Below are positions 53,767 to 62,408 of a DNA stretch of 64,000 nt, piece after piece. The notes under the pieces are model-generated. The model was not told where the DNA came from, did not search any database, and was given only the letters and a program-made list of their open reading frames with translations. Source of the DNA: Aquimarina atlantica (GTDB lineage Bacteria > Bacteroidota > Bacteroidia > Flavobacteriales > Flavobacteriaceae); NCBI RefSeq assembly GCF_000626715.1, contig NZ_AQRA01000004.1, positions 456,298 through 520,297 on the forward strand. Reading direction: 5' to 3'. The position numbers were made by a program, and so were the translations under genes. Within the stretch, counting starts at the first letter, position 1, and the number at the start of each line of letters is the position of its first letter.

Positions 53767-55197
53767 CTATAACTTCTTATTTCGCTTCCCATTTGATACT
53801 AAAGTTGTTCTGGATCCAATGGCAAGGCTTTCTATTTCTTTATCCTTATTTGCGGTAAAATCAATCCACCAATCGGGATCGGATTTAAAAATAAATTTGT
53901 GTTCGCTAATCGGTACAATAACAAACTTTCTTCCCTGGTCTCGTTGCGAATTAAGCTGTCCGTTTTCTAATGTGATATTACGAATGGTTCCATCTTCGTG
54001 AGTATAGGTTCCTGTAAATTTCTTTAACACACTTTCATCAAAGGATTTAACCTGTTCTAGATGGGATGAAATTCCTAAAACATCTGAAGCTAACTGTACA
54101 GCAAGCCCTCCCGGATGACTTCTATTTAGGTTTGACAACACAATAATTTGTAAGTCCTCTTCAAGAACCCATAGCGAGTAACATTCGGTACCATGTACAT
54201 TTCCCCCATGCTCTACTGTGGTGTATTTACCCAAAGTTGCAGCCCACCAACCTAATCCATATTTAGTTTTTCTACCATCGTGCAGGCTTTGAGAAGTGAA
54301 AGCGATCTGTTTTTGTTTCTCACTAATTAATGTATTGTTTTTTAAAGCGTCGTACCAAATAGTAATATCATCGATAGTAGAAATGATACCCCCATCTGCA
54401 AGTGTCCCGGGTTTTACAGCTTTTGCATGAACAATCTTATGAGATTCTTCCTCGGCTATTTCGTATCCTTTAGACAACTGCGGGATGATTTCATAAAAAT
54501 CATAAAAACTTGACTGTTTCATGTTTAATACATCAAAGATATGCTCTTGTACATATGCTCTAAACTCCTGTTTGGAAACATTTTCAACAATTTTGCCTAA
54601 TAAAACATATCCTGAGTTCGAATACTTCCAGTCGGTTCCTGGTTTAAAATCGAGTGAAGCATTATTGATTACATTTATAATAGTATCCATAGTTACCCTA
54701 TCTGTACCATGATGATCATAAGAAGGTTTCACTTCTGTGTATTCTGGAATTCCTGCAGTATGCCCTAATAACTGTCGAATTGTAATGCTATGATCATGTG
54801 ATTGCTTATACTCGGGGATATACTCTTTGATATCACTATCAAGAGATAGTTTTCCTTGTTCTTCTAACATCAAAATACAAACAGCAGTAAATTGTTTTGT
54901 AATAGAAGCAATACGAAATTTCATATCGGTTTGAGCCTCTACCTGATGTTCTATATTTATATTTCCGAATGCTTTTTTGAGCAATGTTTTTCCTCCTTTA
55001 CGAATTAAAACAACTGCTCCAGCTCCATCAGCAGGATAATGAAGGGCAATTTTCTTCTCTAATAACTGGTTTAATGTAGCTTTTTCTTTTGTTTTTAAGG
55101 CATCAGGTTTTCTATCGGTAGTACATGCGATAAAAAATAAAATCGATACTAATACAATACTAAGGGGTACAAAACTTTTTGATTGAAACAGATTCAT
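53767..55197 (-). CDS. Beta-lactamase-family serine hydrolase lipoprotein
   Basis: The product is 476 residues. Lipobox FFIAC (Cys25). Class C/PBP4* fold (PF00144): nucleophile S98-x-x-K101 in RIASITKQF, Y192-S-N in WKYSNSGY, and the HGGN motif in TVEHGGNVHG. A C-terminal beta domain (about 375-470) of the type often found with these enzymes follows. Likely substrates are D-amino-acid peptides or esters; antibiotic resistance is not implied by the motif set. Single gene. Confidence 0.9.
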   Translation of the reverse strand: MNLFQSKSFVPLSIVLVSILFFIACTTDRKPDALKTKEKATLNQLLEKKIALHYPADGAGAVVLIRKGGKTLLKKAFGNINIEHQVEAQTDMKFRIASITKQFTAVCILMLEEQGKLSLDSDIKEYIPEYKQSHDHSITIRQLLGHTAGIPEYTEVKPSYDHHGTDRVTMDTIINVINNASLDFKPGTDWKYSNSGYVLLGKIVENVSKQEFRAYVQEHIFDVLNMKQSSFYDFYEIIPQLSKGYEIAEEESHKIVHAKAVKPGTLADGGIISTIDDITIWYDALKNNTLISEKQKQIAFTSQSLHDGRKTKYGLGWWAATLGKYTTVEHGGNVHGTECYSLWVLEEDLQIIVLSNLNRSHPGGLAVQLASDVLGISSHLEQVKSFDESVLKKFTGTYTHEDGTIRNITLENGQLNSQRDQGRKFVIVPISEHKFIFKSDPDWWIDFTANKDKEIESLAIGSRTTLVSNGKRNKKL

Positions 55198-55302
55198 ATA
55201 TATAGATTTTGTACTTAAGACCTTCGTTTTTTAGAAAGGTTACATTGACCCCACGCTAAACTTTTTCGATTTGTTACAAAATTGTTGTTTTCTGTCTTGT
55301 TT

Positions 55303-56049
55303 TTATTTTTTTGGGATTTCACCAATTAGTACTCCTTTTTCGTTGTAAAAATGAAGTCTGGGGACATTTGTAGAGTCTATAAATAGTTTTATTCTTTCAT
55401 TTCCCATAACATCTTTCATTGTAAGCTGAGGAATTTCGTTATCACTACCCAGGAATACCCTTTCTACTCCCAGGTCCCGATTCTTTTTCATTTTTCGTAT
55501 CTCTTCAATGATTTCTTTTTTTCTACTTTCTGATATATTTTGGTATTTGTACTCTTCTATTAAATCAAGGTTTTTACCAAAACTACCATTACCTGTTCGA
55601 TCATAAAATGTTATCCCTGATTTAATACTACCATGAATATTTTCTTTGTGTTCTAAATTGATCACCTGATTGTCGTTATATCTATCAAATGATAAATGAC
55701 CAGCTCCAAACTTTCTGCCATCTGGTAACTGAGCACTATTAAAAATAAGCCCTCCTATTTCATCTCCTTCTTCATTAAAAAATATCATCCCGGCAAAGTG
55801 TTCTCTCTCTATCATATCAACAGGGTATTCTTTCCCGTTCATTCTAGGTGCTGCAATGCGTTGTTTGTTTGCCAATGCCATAACTGTGGTTCCGTCTTCG
55901 TTCACTATGTTAATCCTTTCTGCAGTAATGACATCAAATGTAGTATTCTTTATCCCGGTAAAACCTGTTAACAAAAGTGCTAACAATAATGCCCAACAAG
56001 AAATATTACTAATAATTAAAAAGCGTGTTTGTTTTTTGGAAAGATTCAT
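55303..56049 (-). CDS. Membrane-anchored protein of unknown function
   Basis: The product is 248 residues: one N-terminal membrane segment (about 10-30, FLIISNISCWALLLALLLTG) and a long extracytoplasmic part with repeating beta-type patterns such as AERINIVNEDGTTVMALANK, GMIFFNEEGDEIGGLIF and RLHFYNEKGVLIGEIP. The repeated F-N/Y-x-E-x-G-x-x-I-G turns suggest a beta-solenoid-like or sandwich domain. I recognise no named family. Confidence 0.7.
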   Translation of the reverse strand: MNLSKKQTRFLIISNISCWALLLALLLTGFTGIKNTTFDVITAERINIVNEDGTTVMALANKQRIAAPRMNGKEYPVDMIEREHFAGMIFFNEEGDEIGGLIFNSAQLPDGRKFGAGHLSFDRYNDNQVINLEHKENIHGSIKSGITFYDRTGNGSFGKNLDLIEEYKYQNISESRKKEIIEEIRKMKKNRDLGVERVFLGSDNEIPQLTMKDVMGNERIKLFIDSTNVPRLHFYNEKGVLIGEIPKK

Positions 56050-56170
56050 TTTACACTTGGTTTTGGTTATAATTAAAGGACATATTTCATTCTTCTTTGT
56101 TACAGTAAGAATAGCTCACATGCCTAAACCTATGTGCAAAAGGTAGATACCTATACTTCGATAAACCTTA

Positions 56171-56626
56171 CTATTTAAAACTAAATCGAGATCTCATATA
56201 TAATGTGGTGAATAGATTTTTTAATTTTTCGTCTAAGTCAGGGAACATATATTTATTCTTTTTCACATCATACTTAAATTGATATTCTGGTAAATCAAAT
56301 CCAAAATGTTCAGATGCCCAAAATGCTATTCCGTAAAACATCCCTTCAACTTGATAGTCGCAATGATTTAGTTCTATTTTATTTAGAACTATTGTGGTTG
56401 GTGTGCTAATTTTCTTTTCAATTATTGAACTTACCCAGGTAAGCCCTTCTTTTAAAAGTTCAATTTCAACATCTGTTAAATGTGTAGTATTAGCTTTATA
56501 TTCAAAATACAGGTTGTCTGATATTTTATCTCCCTGATTGCTGTTTTTAACACTGGCCGAAATTTGTACCCAAATACCCCAACTTGTTTTTCGAATTCTA
56601 TAAAGAGATGTAGATGATTTCTGCAT
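56171..56626 (-). CDS. Hypothetical protein
   Basis: The product is 151 residues with no signal peptide. A central VEGMFYGIAFWASEHFGFDLPEYQFKYD segment is distinctive but I cannot assign it. Composition is ordinary for the region. Possibly a small cytoplasmic alpha/beta protein. Confidence 0.6.
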   Translation of the reverse strand: MQKSSTSLYRIRKTSWGIWVQISASVKNSNQGDKISDNLYFEYKANTTHLTDVEIELLKEGLTWVSSIIEKKISTPTTIVLNKIELNHCDYQVEGMFYGIAFWASEHFGFDLPEYQFKYDVKKNKYMFPDLDEKLKNLFTTLYMRSRFSFK

Positions 56627-56790
56627 ATTATTAGGTACTTATGTCTACTATTTATGGGTATATGTCCTAACCTAATAAAATGTTACTTCGTTTGTCGAAT
56701 TAATCTGCATTTAAATTATGATCTCTGTGTAAAAAAGAATACTCAGTATTTAGTCTAATCCAGATTCTAATCTCGTCGCATTCTTTTTCA

Positions 56791-57201
56791 TCAAAAAATA
56801 AGTATATCGGGAGCTAGAAATTCTGTTTTTGCTTTTTCAGAATCAAAAATATCAAAGCTATAATGACTATTGATGAGTTGTTTAAAATTGGTTTTTAACT
56901 GCGGAAACTCTGCTATAAAATCTTTAAAATTGTCGGATTTTGATTGATTCATAAAGTGATTTACTGCTTTGGTTGCGACAATCGTTACTGTTGTATTGTA
57001 TTTGTCTTTTGCTCCTACAAATTCGACAAAATGCTGTAGCTGTATATGCATCTCTTTTTCGGCTTGTTCAATACCGTGATCATTAATCATAATCCACGCC
57101 AGTCGTAAATGCGCTTCGTGACTAAAAATTTCGGGATTAAGTGTACACTCTGTAAATTGATTTTTAAACGCTTCGTCTGTAAGTTCAAAATGCTTTTCCA
57201 T
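56791..57201 (-). CDS. Conserved hypothetical protein with HEAHLRLAW motif
   Basis: The product is 136 residues, all-helical. The segment IFSHEAHLRLAWIMINDHG (conserved His and Trp) and YNTTVTIVATKAVNHFM recall an unnamed bacterial family with an F-x-H-x-x-H-L-R-x-A-W signature. It starts 57 bases downstream of a Crp/Fnr gene and is likely in its operon. Function unknown; the His pair could bind metal. Confidence 0.7.
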   Translation of the reverse strand: MEKHFELTDEAFKNQFTECTLNPEIFSHEAHLRLAWIMINDHGIEQAEKEMHIQLQHFVEFVGAKDKYNTTVTIVATKAVNHFMNQSKSDNFKDFIAEFPQLKTNFKQLINSHYSFDIFDSEKAKTEFLAPDILIF

Positions 57202-57258
57202 ATTGTTTCTCTTTTATATCATTTCTTGATACAAAGGAATGAATATGGTATTTTTTTC

Positions 57259-57792
57259 TCATTTACATTTGTCGATAAATTGTTTTCGTGCTCTGCTTAA
57301 TTGTGTTGGAGTAATACCTAAGTAGTTTGCAATGTAATAATGTGGAATTCGATTGATTACACTAGGGTATTCTTTTAAAAAGAGTGTATACTTTTCTACA
57401 GAGTTCAAATTTAACAACGACACTAATCTTGATTGTAACTGTTTATTCAATTTTTGGAATGCGTTTGTCACTATTTCGGTAATATTTTTGTCTTTATTAA
57501 CCCATGACATTACTTCTGAATAATTTGCTACAGAAATTTCGCATTTCTCTAAAGCTTGAACAGACATGACTACATTTGTTTTGGGGATGTAACTACCAAT
57601 AATCATATCCCCTTCCTGATAAAAATGGGTAGTGATTTCATTACCGTCATTATCATGTACAAACCCTCTCATCACTCCTTTAATTAACATACCAATTTCT
57701 ATACAAGGTGTATCATATTGAAGAAAAAAATCATCTTTCTCTAATGAAATCGTCTTGTGTATCGACTCGCTAATTGTTTTGTTTTGAGACAT
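57259..57792 (-). CDS. Crp/Fnr-family regulator
   Basis: The product is 177 residues: beta-roll sensor (about 15-105, EIGMLIKGVMRGFVHDNDG, THFYQEGDMI) and C-terminal helix-turn-helix (about 140-177, IPHYYIANYLGITPTQLSRA). It is paralogous to the one at 53039 (same length and HTH pattern). It probably controls the small gene downstream at 56791. Confidence 0.88.
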   Translation of the reverse strand: MSQNKTISESIHKTISLEKDDFFLQYDTPCIEIGMLIKGVMRGFVHDNDGNEITTHFYQEGDMIIGSYIPKTNVVMSVQALEKCEISVANYSEVMSWVNKDKNITEIVTNAFQKLNKQLQSRLVSLLNLNSVEKYTLFLKEYPSVINRIPHYYIANYLGITPTQLSRARKQFIDKCK

Positions 57793-57855
57793 TTTGATTT
57801 TTAATTACTAGCACCGTTCTATGTATAGTGATAAGCTATATTATGTATATACTTT

Positions 57856-58107
57856 CTATATTCCTTTTTCTTGTGTTGCCCATAATATTATATCACGAAA
57901 GTCAATTTTTGCTCTTTTCGTTAACGCAATAACCTCGCTTACATCTCCTTTTGCTAATTTTAAAATTGATAATCGTGTATTTTCCAGATTATACGGGGAT
58001 TCAGCCATTACATGTTTTAATTCTATTGAAGAAAGTTCATCGATCACCCGATTTTTTTGTTCTTCACAAAAGTCAAGGTTTATACGGTCTAATATCTTTT
58101 TATCCAT
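57856..58107 (-). CDS. Small hypothetical protein
   Basis: The product is 83 residues, helical: ENTRLSILKLAKGDVSEVIALTKRAKIDFRDIILWA. The pattern R-L-S-I-L-K-L-x-x-G-D-x(12)-A-x-x-D-F/Y-R-D-x-L is shared by small unannotated bacterial proteins. It lies 20 bases downstream of the WD40-like gene on the same strand, so it is likely co-transcribed. Confidence 0.65.
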   Translation of the reverse strand: MDKKILDRINLDFCEEQKNRVIDELSSIELKHVMAESPYNLENTRLSILKLAKGDVSEVIALTKRAKIDFRDIILWATQEKGI

Positions 58108-58127
58108 TTGTTTGATTATACATAGTG

Positions 58128-59039
58128 TTATCTTTTTTTTCTTAACGTATCGATAATTTTAGAGCTTACCCAGTATATATCCTGATTGCTTGTATAGAAT
58201 AAATATTTGCCATCTTTTGATACAAAAGGACAGAGTTCATGATTTTTCGTATTTATTTTTTCTCCCATATTGATAGATTTTGTCCATGTGCCATCGGTAT
58301 TCTTAAAACTAATATAAAGATCCCCTCTACCTAATCCTTCTGGTCGTCTTGCGCAAAAAATAACGTATGTTTCTTCTGGATCAACAAAAACATCGGCTTC
58401 GTAATTTGAAGTATTAATTGAATCTCCCAATGCAATCGCTTTCTGAAATTCTCCATTAATACTTTTAGAAGCATATATATCGAAGTCATTTCGCTTTTTT
58501 TCTGCTGTTATTTTGTCGGATGAAAAATACATTGTTCCGGTTGCTGTAAATGAAATATAGTATTCATTTCTATTCGAGTTAATATTAGGCCCGGCATTAA
58601 TAGGTTCTGACCACCTGTTGCCTTTTTTTTCTACATACCATATATCATGATCTTGTTTGGCTCCCATACCATCTAATGTTCTTTCTGAGATAAAGTATAA
58701 TCTGTTTTCATCTGGGGAAAGGAATGGATCGTTAAATCCGTACTTATCATGAGATAAAATAGTTCTGGGTTTACTCCATTTATCTCCTATAAGTTCTGAA
58801 TATCTTATTTCAGTTCTTCCGTTTATATCTACCCCATAGAAAAATTCTGTTGCTTTGGTATTGAAAACCGAACCAAATTCTGATTCTGTTTTTTTAGAAA
58901 TAAGACCAGGTGCAAATATCTCTGGAGTTAGGGACGGAGGTTTTTGTTCAAGATACTTAAGGCGGTCATCTATTTTCTGACTGCTACATAGTAACGGAAT
59001 TAATAAACACCAGAAAAAACAATTAATTAGTAAACGCAT
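58128..59039 (-). CDS. Exported WD40-like (PD40) beta-propeller protein
   Basis: The product is 303 residues: signal peptide (MRLLINCFFWCLLIPLLCSS) and repeated PD40 blades, for example PFLSPDENRLYFISER, ISFTATGTMYFSSD, VFVDPEETYVIFCARRPEG and PFVSKDGKYLFYTSN. PD40 proteins are binding scaffolds, related to the TolB propeller. No enzyme motif. Start chosen at the single ATG ahead of the signal. Confidence 0.8.
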   Translation of the reverse strand: MRLLINCFFWCLLIPLLCSSQKIDDRLKYLEQKPPSLTPEIFAPGLISKKTESEFGSVFNTKATEFFYGVDINGRTEIRYSELIGDKWSKPRTILSHDKYGFNDPFLSPDENRLYFISERTLDGMGAKQDHDIWYVEKKGNRWSEPINAGPNINSNRNEYYISFTATGTMYFSSDKITAEKKRNDFDIYASKSINGEFQKAIALGDSINTSNYEADVFVDPEETYVIFCARRPEGLGRGDLYISFKNTDGTWTKSINMGEKINTKNHELCPFVSKDGKYLFYTSNQDIYWVSSKIIDTLRKKR

Positions 59040-59421
59040 ATTTTTAAGTTTTATCTATTGTTAATACCATTTTATAAAAGCCGTAAAGCAGGTAATACCA
59101 TTTCCAATCTAAATTTACTCAATAAAACCGCATCTTTTTGTCTAATATTTCAAAATAAAACACAACCGTAGCCCTGCTATGCTTGAATTTTCTTTTTCAT
59201 CTAAGTCAAAAATCCATCATTTTTCTTATGAGTAAATTTAAATCAGAACTGGTATAATAAACAACATGCCTTGGATGGGAACTAACCCAAATATAAATAT
59301 TTTGCTCGTATCATTTAGGTATCTCCAAATTTTATATTTAGCTACTTAGCCCTATATAGTATTAGCTTTTCTACTAGATTAAAAAACAATATATTTTCTT
59401 GTATACTGCTATTCACTGGCT
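59040..59421. other. Intergenic region with MITE-like element
   Basis: This 382-base gap consists of the MITE-like element plus flanks. A second short TTAATACCATTTTATA copy lies at 59061-59076, just outside the left end. No reading frame. Confidence 0.6.
59093..59259. mobile_element. MITE-like element, copy 2 (167 bp)
   Basis: Imperfect terminal inverted repeats of about 30 bases, TAATACCA...AAATTTACTCA (59093-59121) and TGAGTAAATTTA...GGTATAATA (59229-59259), bound a non-coding core with CCGTAGCCCTGCTATGC (59166-59182). The core matches that of the element at 25214-25375 in opposite orientation; both also carry AAGTCAAAAAT. It probably belongs to a dispersed family in this genome. Confidence 0.65.
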
Positions 59422-59772
59422 TTATTTTTCGGCATAAAGTTCTATCGCCATATCAAATATGTTATGAATCTTTTCTATCGGAATATCTTTATTCGGGTCA
59501 ATCATTAGCAATTTTGTAAACGTCCTTTTTCCCTGAATTAAATCTGGATGGTTAATTTTTATACCTTTTCCAATTGCTATATAAGGGAATTGTGTTTTCT
59601 TATCTACCCATAAATAACAAAAAATCTGATTTTTATACATAAAACAAGGTAAGCGGTAATACCATCTCGACTCAAAGTCTGAATTATAATCGATTATTAT
59701 AGCTTTTAGCCCCAAAAGACAACTTTTAATCGGTTCTTCTTTATCAAAATAAAAACTGTCTATAGCCCTCAT
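59422..59772 (-). CDS. DUF1801 (YdhG-like) protein
   Basis: The product is 116 residues. YYRLPCFMYKNQIFCYLWVDKKT, FPYIAIGKGIKINHP and GKRTFTKLLMID match DUF1801, a small alpha/beta fold family (YdhG-like). Function unknown. Single gene. Confidence 0.8.
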   Translation of the reverse strand: MRAIDSFYFDKEEPIKSCLLGLKAIIIDYNSDFESRWYYRLPCFMYKNQIFCYLWVDKKTQFPYIAIGKGIKINHPDLIQGKRTFTKLLMIDPNKDIPIEKIHNIFDMAIELYAEK

Positions 59773-59804
59773 ACAAATTGTTAATAGAATATAAATGTAT
59801 TAAA

Positions 59805-59833
59805 AAAGCGCAAACTTTTATGATTTGCGCTTT
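59805..59833 (-). terminator. Terminator of the VOC/PEBP pair
   Basis: AAAGCGCAAA (59805-59814), nine-base loop, TTTGCGCTTT (59824-59833); extra A residues on the left give T6 on the minus strand. Confidence 0.85.
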
Positions 59834-59866
59834 ATCAACTTTTTTATATGTAATAGGTAATAGTTT

Positions 59867-60247
59867 TTATTCGTAATTACTTAATTCTATTAAATTCTGA
59901 TCAGGGTCCCTTATATAAATCGAACGTATTTTGCCTATGGCTCCCGTTCTATGTACTATCCCGGTAACGATATCAATCCCTTTATTTTCTAATTCAATTT
60001 TGATCGACTCGATTTCTGTAGATACGATAAAGCACAAATCTTCTGATCCACAAGTTGGTTTTTTAGCTTTTGGTTCAAATTCTCTTCCCTTTTGATGTAA
60101 ATTTATCTTTTGGTTTCCGAAAGTGAGAGCACTCCTATTTTCGCCAAAAACCGTAGCTTCCATTCCTAAAACAGTAGTATAAAACTGAATTGTTTTTTCT
60201 ATATCGTTTACTGTAATGACTATATGATCAATATGGTCAATTTTCAT
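59867..60247 (-). CDS. VOC-family (glyoxalase-fold) protein
   Basis: The product is 126 residues: two beta-alpha-beta-beta-beta units. The metal ligands look intact: His at residue 8 (HIDHIVITVNDIEKTIQF), KINLHQKG, and the final Glu in DPDQNLIELSNYE. Resembles small VOC dioxygenase/glyoxalase-like proteins; substrate unknown. It follows the PEBP gene by 5 bases, so they form an operon ending at a strong terminator. Confidence 0.88.
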   Translation of the reverse strand: MKIDHIDHIVITVNDIEKTIQFYTTVLGMEATVFGENRSALTFGNQKINLHQKGREFEPKAKKPTCGSEDLCFIVSTEIESIKIELENKGIDIVTGIVHRTGAIGKIRSIYIRDPDQNLIELSNYE

Positions 60248-60252
60248 CCTTC

Positions 60253-60810
60253 CTACTTTTTGGCTCTTTGGTAGTACATCACTATACTGGCTTTGGCTAT
60301 AGTATTATTCCAAAGATAATACCCTACAACTGCAGGATTAGAGTTTTCGTTAAGCCCTAATTTATCGGTTTTTAAGGCATGAACGGTAATGATATATTGA
60401 TGTATCCCATGTCCTTCGGGAGGGCAAGGTCCTCCATATCCACCTACTCCGAAATCTGTGATACTTTGTATTGCTCCTTTTGGAGTCAAATTTGATTTTA
60501 TATCTCCGGCATTCGATACTAATTCCTTTATATGCTCAGGGATATCAAATACAACCCAATGCCACCATCCACTGCCTGTTGGTGCATCTGGGTCATACAT
60601 TGTTATTGCAAAACTTTTGGTACCTTTTGGTGCATTCTTCCACGAGAGTTGCGGAGATTCATTATTTCCTGTGCAACCAAACCCATTAAATTCCTCATTA
60701 ACAGTAGCTTCTCCACCTATAGAAGTACTCGTTAATGTAAACGTCTTTTGCGCAAATAAAGATGTTGATATGGTAAGCAGTATGCCTAAAATAAAAATTG
60801 ATTTTTTCAT
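60253..60810 (-). CDS. Exported PEBP (YbhB/YbcL) protein
   Basis: The product is 185 residues: signal peptide ending TSLFAQ (20) and a phosphatidylethanolamine-binding-protein fold, with YDPDAPTGSGWWHWVVFDIP (anion-pocket DPDxP and H residues), GGYGGPCPPEGHGIHQYIITVHAL. Bacterial members are of unclear role, perhaps kinase or protease inhibition. A TAATTTTG -7-like element on the minus strand at 60836-60843 lies upstream. Confidence 0.9.
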   Translation of the reverse strand: MKKSIFILGILLTISTSLFAQKTFTLTSTSIGGEATVNEEFNGFGCTGNNESPQLSWKNAPKGTKSFAITMYDPDAPTGSGWWHWVVFDIPEHIKELVSNAGDIKSNLTPKGAIQSITDFGVGGYGGPCPPEGHGIHQYIITVHALKTDKLGLNENSNPAVVGYYLWNNTIAKASIVMYYQRAKK

Positions 60811-60835
60811 AATGGTTTATATTTAATTATACATA

Positions 60836-60843
60836 CAAAATTA
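60836..60843 (-). promoter_or_regulatory. Candidate -7 element of the PEBP/VOC operon
   Basis: Read on the minus strand, TAATTTTG matches TAnnTTTG and lies 25 bases from the PEBP start codon. No clear -33 element found. Confidence 0.35.
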
Positions 60844-60899
60844 TGAGTTAAAGAGGAGAACCTTATGTTTATTTTAGGTCAAAAAGTAGTGCTAAAAGT

Positions 60900-61739
60900 T
60901 CAATTTAATTGATACTGTTTTGGAGTAACACCAAATTTTGCTTTAAATGCGTGTATAAAATTTGAAAGGTTTTCATAACCAACCTCCTGGTAGATTTCTG
61001 ATGGCCTCTTAGCCTTATTCTTTAATATAAAAGCCGAGTGTTCTAATCTCTTATCTAAAAACCATTTACTGGGTGATTCTTGAAAATGTTTTTCAAACTC
61101 TCTTTTAAAAGTGGATACACTCATATTTGATAAAAAAGCTAACTCTTTTAATGTCATTTTTCTTAGTTTATTATTTTCGACCACACTAAGAAAATTTTGA
61201 AGAGAATTACTTTGATGAGTCATCATTGAACTAATAAAATCTGTCCCATTAGTTTCTGCCAAATAGATCATGATCTCTTCAAATTTTGCCTGTATCATTT
61301 TTCTTTGAATACTCGGTGACAATCTAGAAATATCAACTAAACTATTTACGTAGTTTTTTATAAATTGATCATATTGAAATGAATATGCAGATTGTGATAT
61401 GGTGTTATTAGACGTTTTGATATCAAATTTCTGAACAAATTGTAGTATTTCTTCATTCGAAAAAAACAATAATACGCTTTTATAATTTTTATGTATCGGC
61501 GAGAGTTTTTCTGTCATTAAACAATGCCCCAATTTCATTAATAGAAAACTAGAATTCTCTATTAAAAAAGATGAATTATTTGTAAAAACTTCCTTTTGGC
61601 CATCAATCAAAAAGCTAAAGACATTTTTTGTGAGTTTGATTTGTTGTTTATCATGTTCTCTAGTGGATTGATAATAGTATAGGTTAGTAAACGTATGTTT
61701 ATCAGAGGTTAATTCGATAGGAAGTGTTACTGTTTTCAT
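60900..61739 (-). CDS. AraC-family regulator
   Basis: The product is 279 residues. C-terminal AraC domain (about 180-279): MTLKELAFLSNMSVSTFKREFEKHF, SPSKWFLDKRLEHSAFILKN, IYQEVGYENLSNFIHAFKAKFGVTPKQY. The N-terminal part (EVFTNNSSFLIENSSFLLMKLGHCLM) fits an ExsA/exoenzyme-type cupin-like sensor. It is 90 bases upstream of the PEBP/VOC operon and its probable regulator. Confidence 0.88.
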   Translation of the reverse strand: MKTVTLPIELTSDKHTFTNLYYYQSTREHDKQQIKLTKNVFSFLIDGQKEVFTNNSSFLIENSSFLLMKLGHCLMTEKLSPIHKNYKSVLLFFSNEEILQFVQKFDIKTSNNTISQSAYSFQYDQFIKNYVNSLVDISRLSPSIQRKMIQAKFEEIMIYLAETNGTDFISSMMTHQSNSLQNFLSVVENNKLRKMTLKELAFLSNMSVSTFKREFEKHFQESPSKWFLDKRLEHSAFILKNKAKRPSEIYQEVGYENLSNFIHAFKAKFGVTPKQYQLN

Positions 61740-61899
61740 AGGAGCCCTTAATTTAAGAAATTCCTTTTTTCTGAGTGGTACTTTTTTAAACTTTTGTACG
61801 AAGTGTTCTAATGCACCAGGTCATTATTATACCAGGATATGTATACAACTTCTCCTATTTATCAGTTTATCATCAATTACAACCGTCCCTATTCATTTT

Positions 61900-62301
61900 T
61901 TAATTCCAGATAGAGTCTCCTGTTCGTAGTTTCCATACGGTATTATTATCTATAAATTTTAGAGAAGAATTGTTTATGATTTCAAAAATAATATCATTTT
62001 GAAGTTCTAATATATTTGATGATGAAAATATTACTATTTTGTTATTTCCAATCTTATAATTTGCAGAATATTTTATGTCTGTAAACAGTATTTCGACATT
62101 TTCATTATCGATAAAACTTAATTCCTGATGGCAGTTTATAAAAAAATTAGGGTCAGTTTGCGCATCTATGCATTCTTGTTCGGTTTCAAAAAAAAGATAG
62201 TCAAAAGTTTTCCCTACAAATTCGTTATTTTGGGAATCATCATCGTTTGAACAGCTTAAGAGCACTATTCCTATAATTAACAATAAAAAATATTTCCCCA
62301 T
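61900..62301 (-). CDS. Lipoprotein, unknown function
   Basis: The product is 133 residues: lipobox GIVLLSC (Cys17), then SNDDDSQNNEF and a small all-beta domain (YDYLF, QELSFIDNENVEILF, NKIVIFSSSNIL, SLKFIDNNTVWKLR) typical of flavobacterial lipocalin-like lipoproteins. Two Cys in the mature chain (EQECIDAQ, NCHQ) may form a disulfide. No family name. Confidence 0.75.
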   Translation of the reverse strand: MGKYFLLLIIGIVLLSCSNDDDSQNNEFVGKTFDYLFFETEQECIDAQTDPNFFINCHQELSFIDNENVEILFTDIKYSANYKIGNNKIVIFSSSNILELQNDIIFEIINNSSLKFIDNNTVWKLRTGDSIWN

Positions 62302-62408
62302 TTTCGTTTTTAATATAGATTCCTTTTGTAAGAAAAGGTTGCGTTTATATCTAATGTCTGTTAACGGTCTGCCGTATTGCAGATTTCTATCTTACTATAA
62401 TTAATTAT

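Noticed and set aside
53767..55197. Beta-lactamase-family gene as antibiotic-resistance determinant
   Set aside because: The SxxK / YSN / HGG set is shared by many peptidases and esterases; nothing points to lactam hydrolysis.
56171..58107. Small hypothetical genes as an immunity/toxin cluster
   Set aside because: No toxin, adaptor or polymorphic-toxin features are present nearby; they look like separate small units, one under a Crp/Fnr gene.
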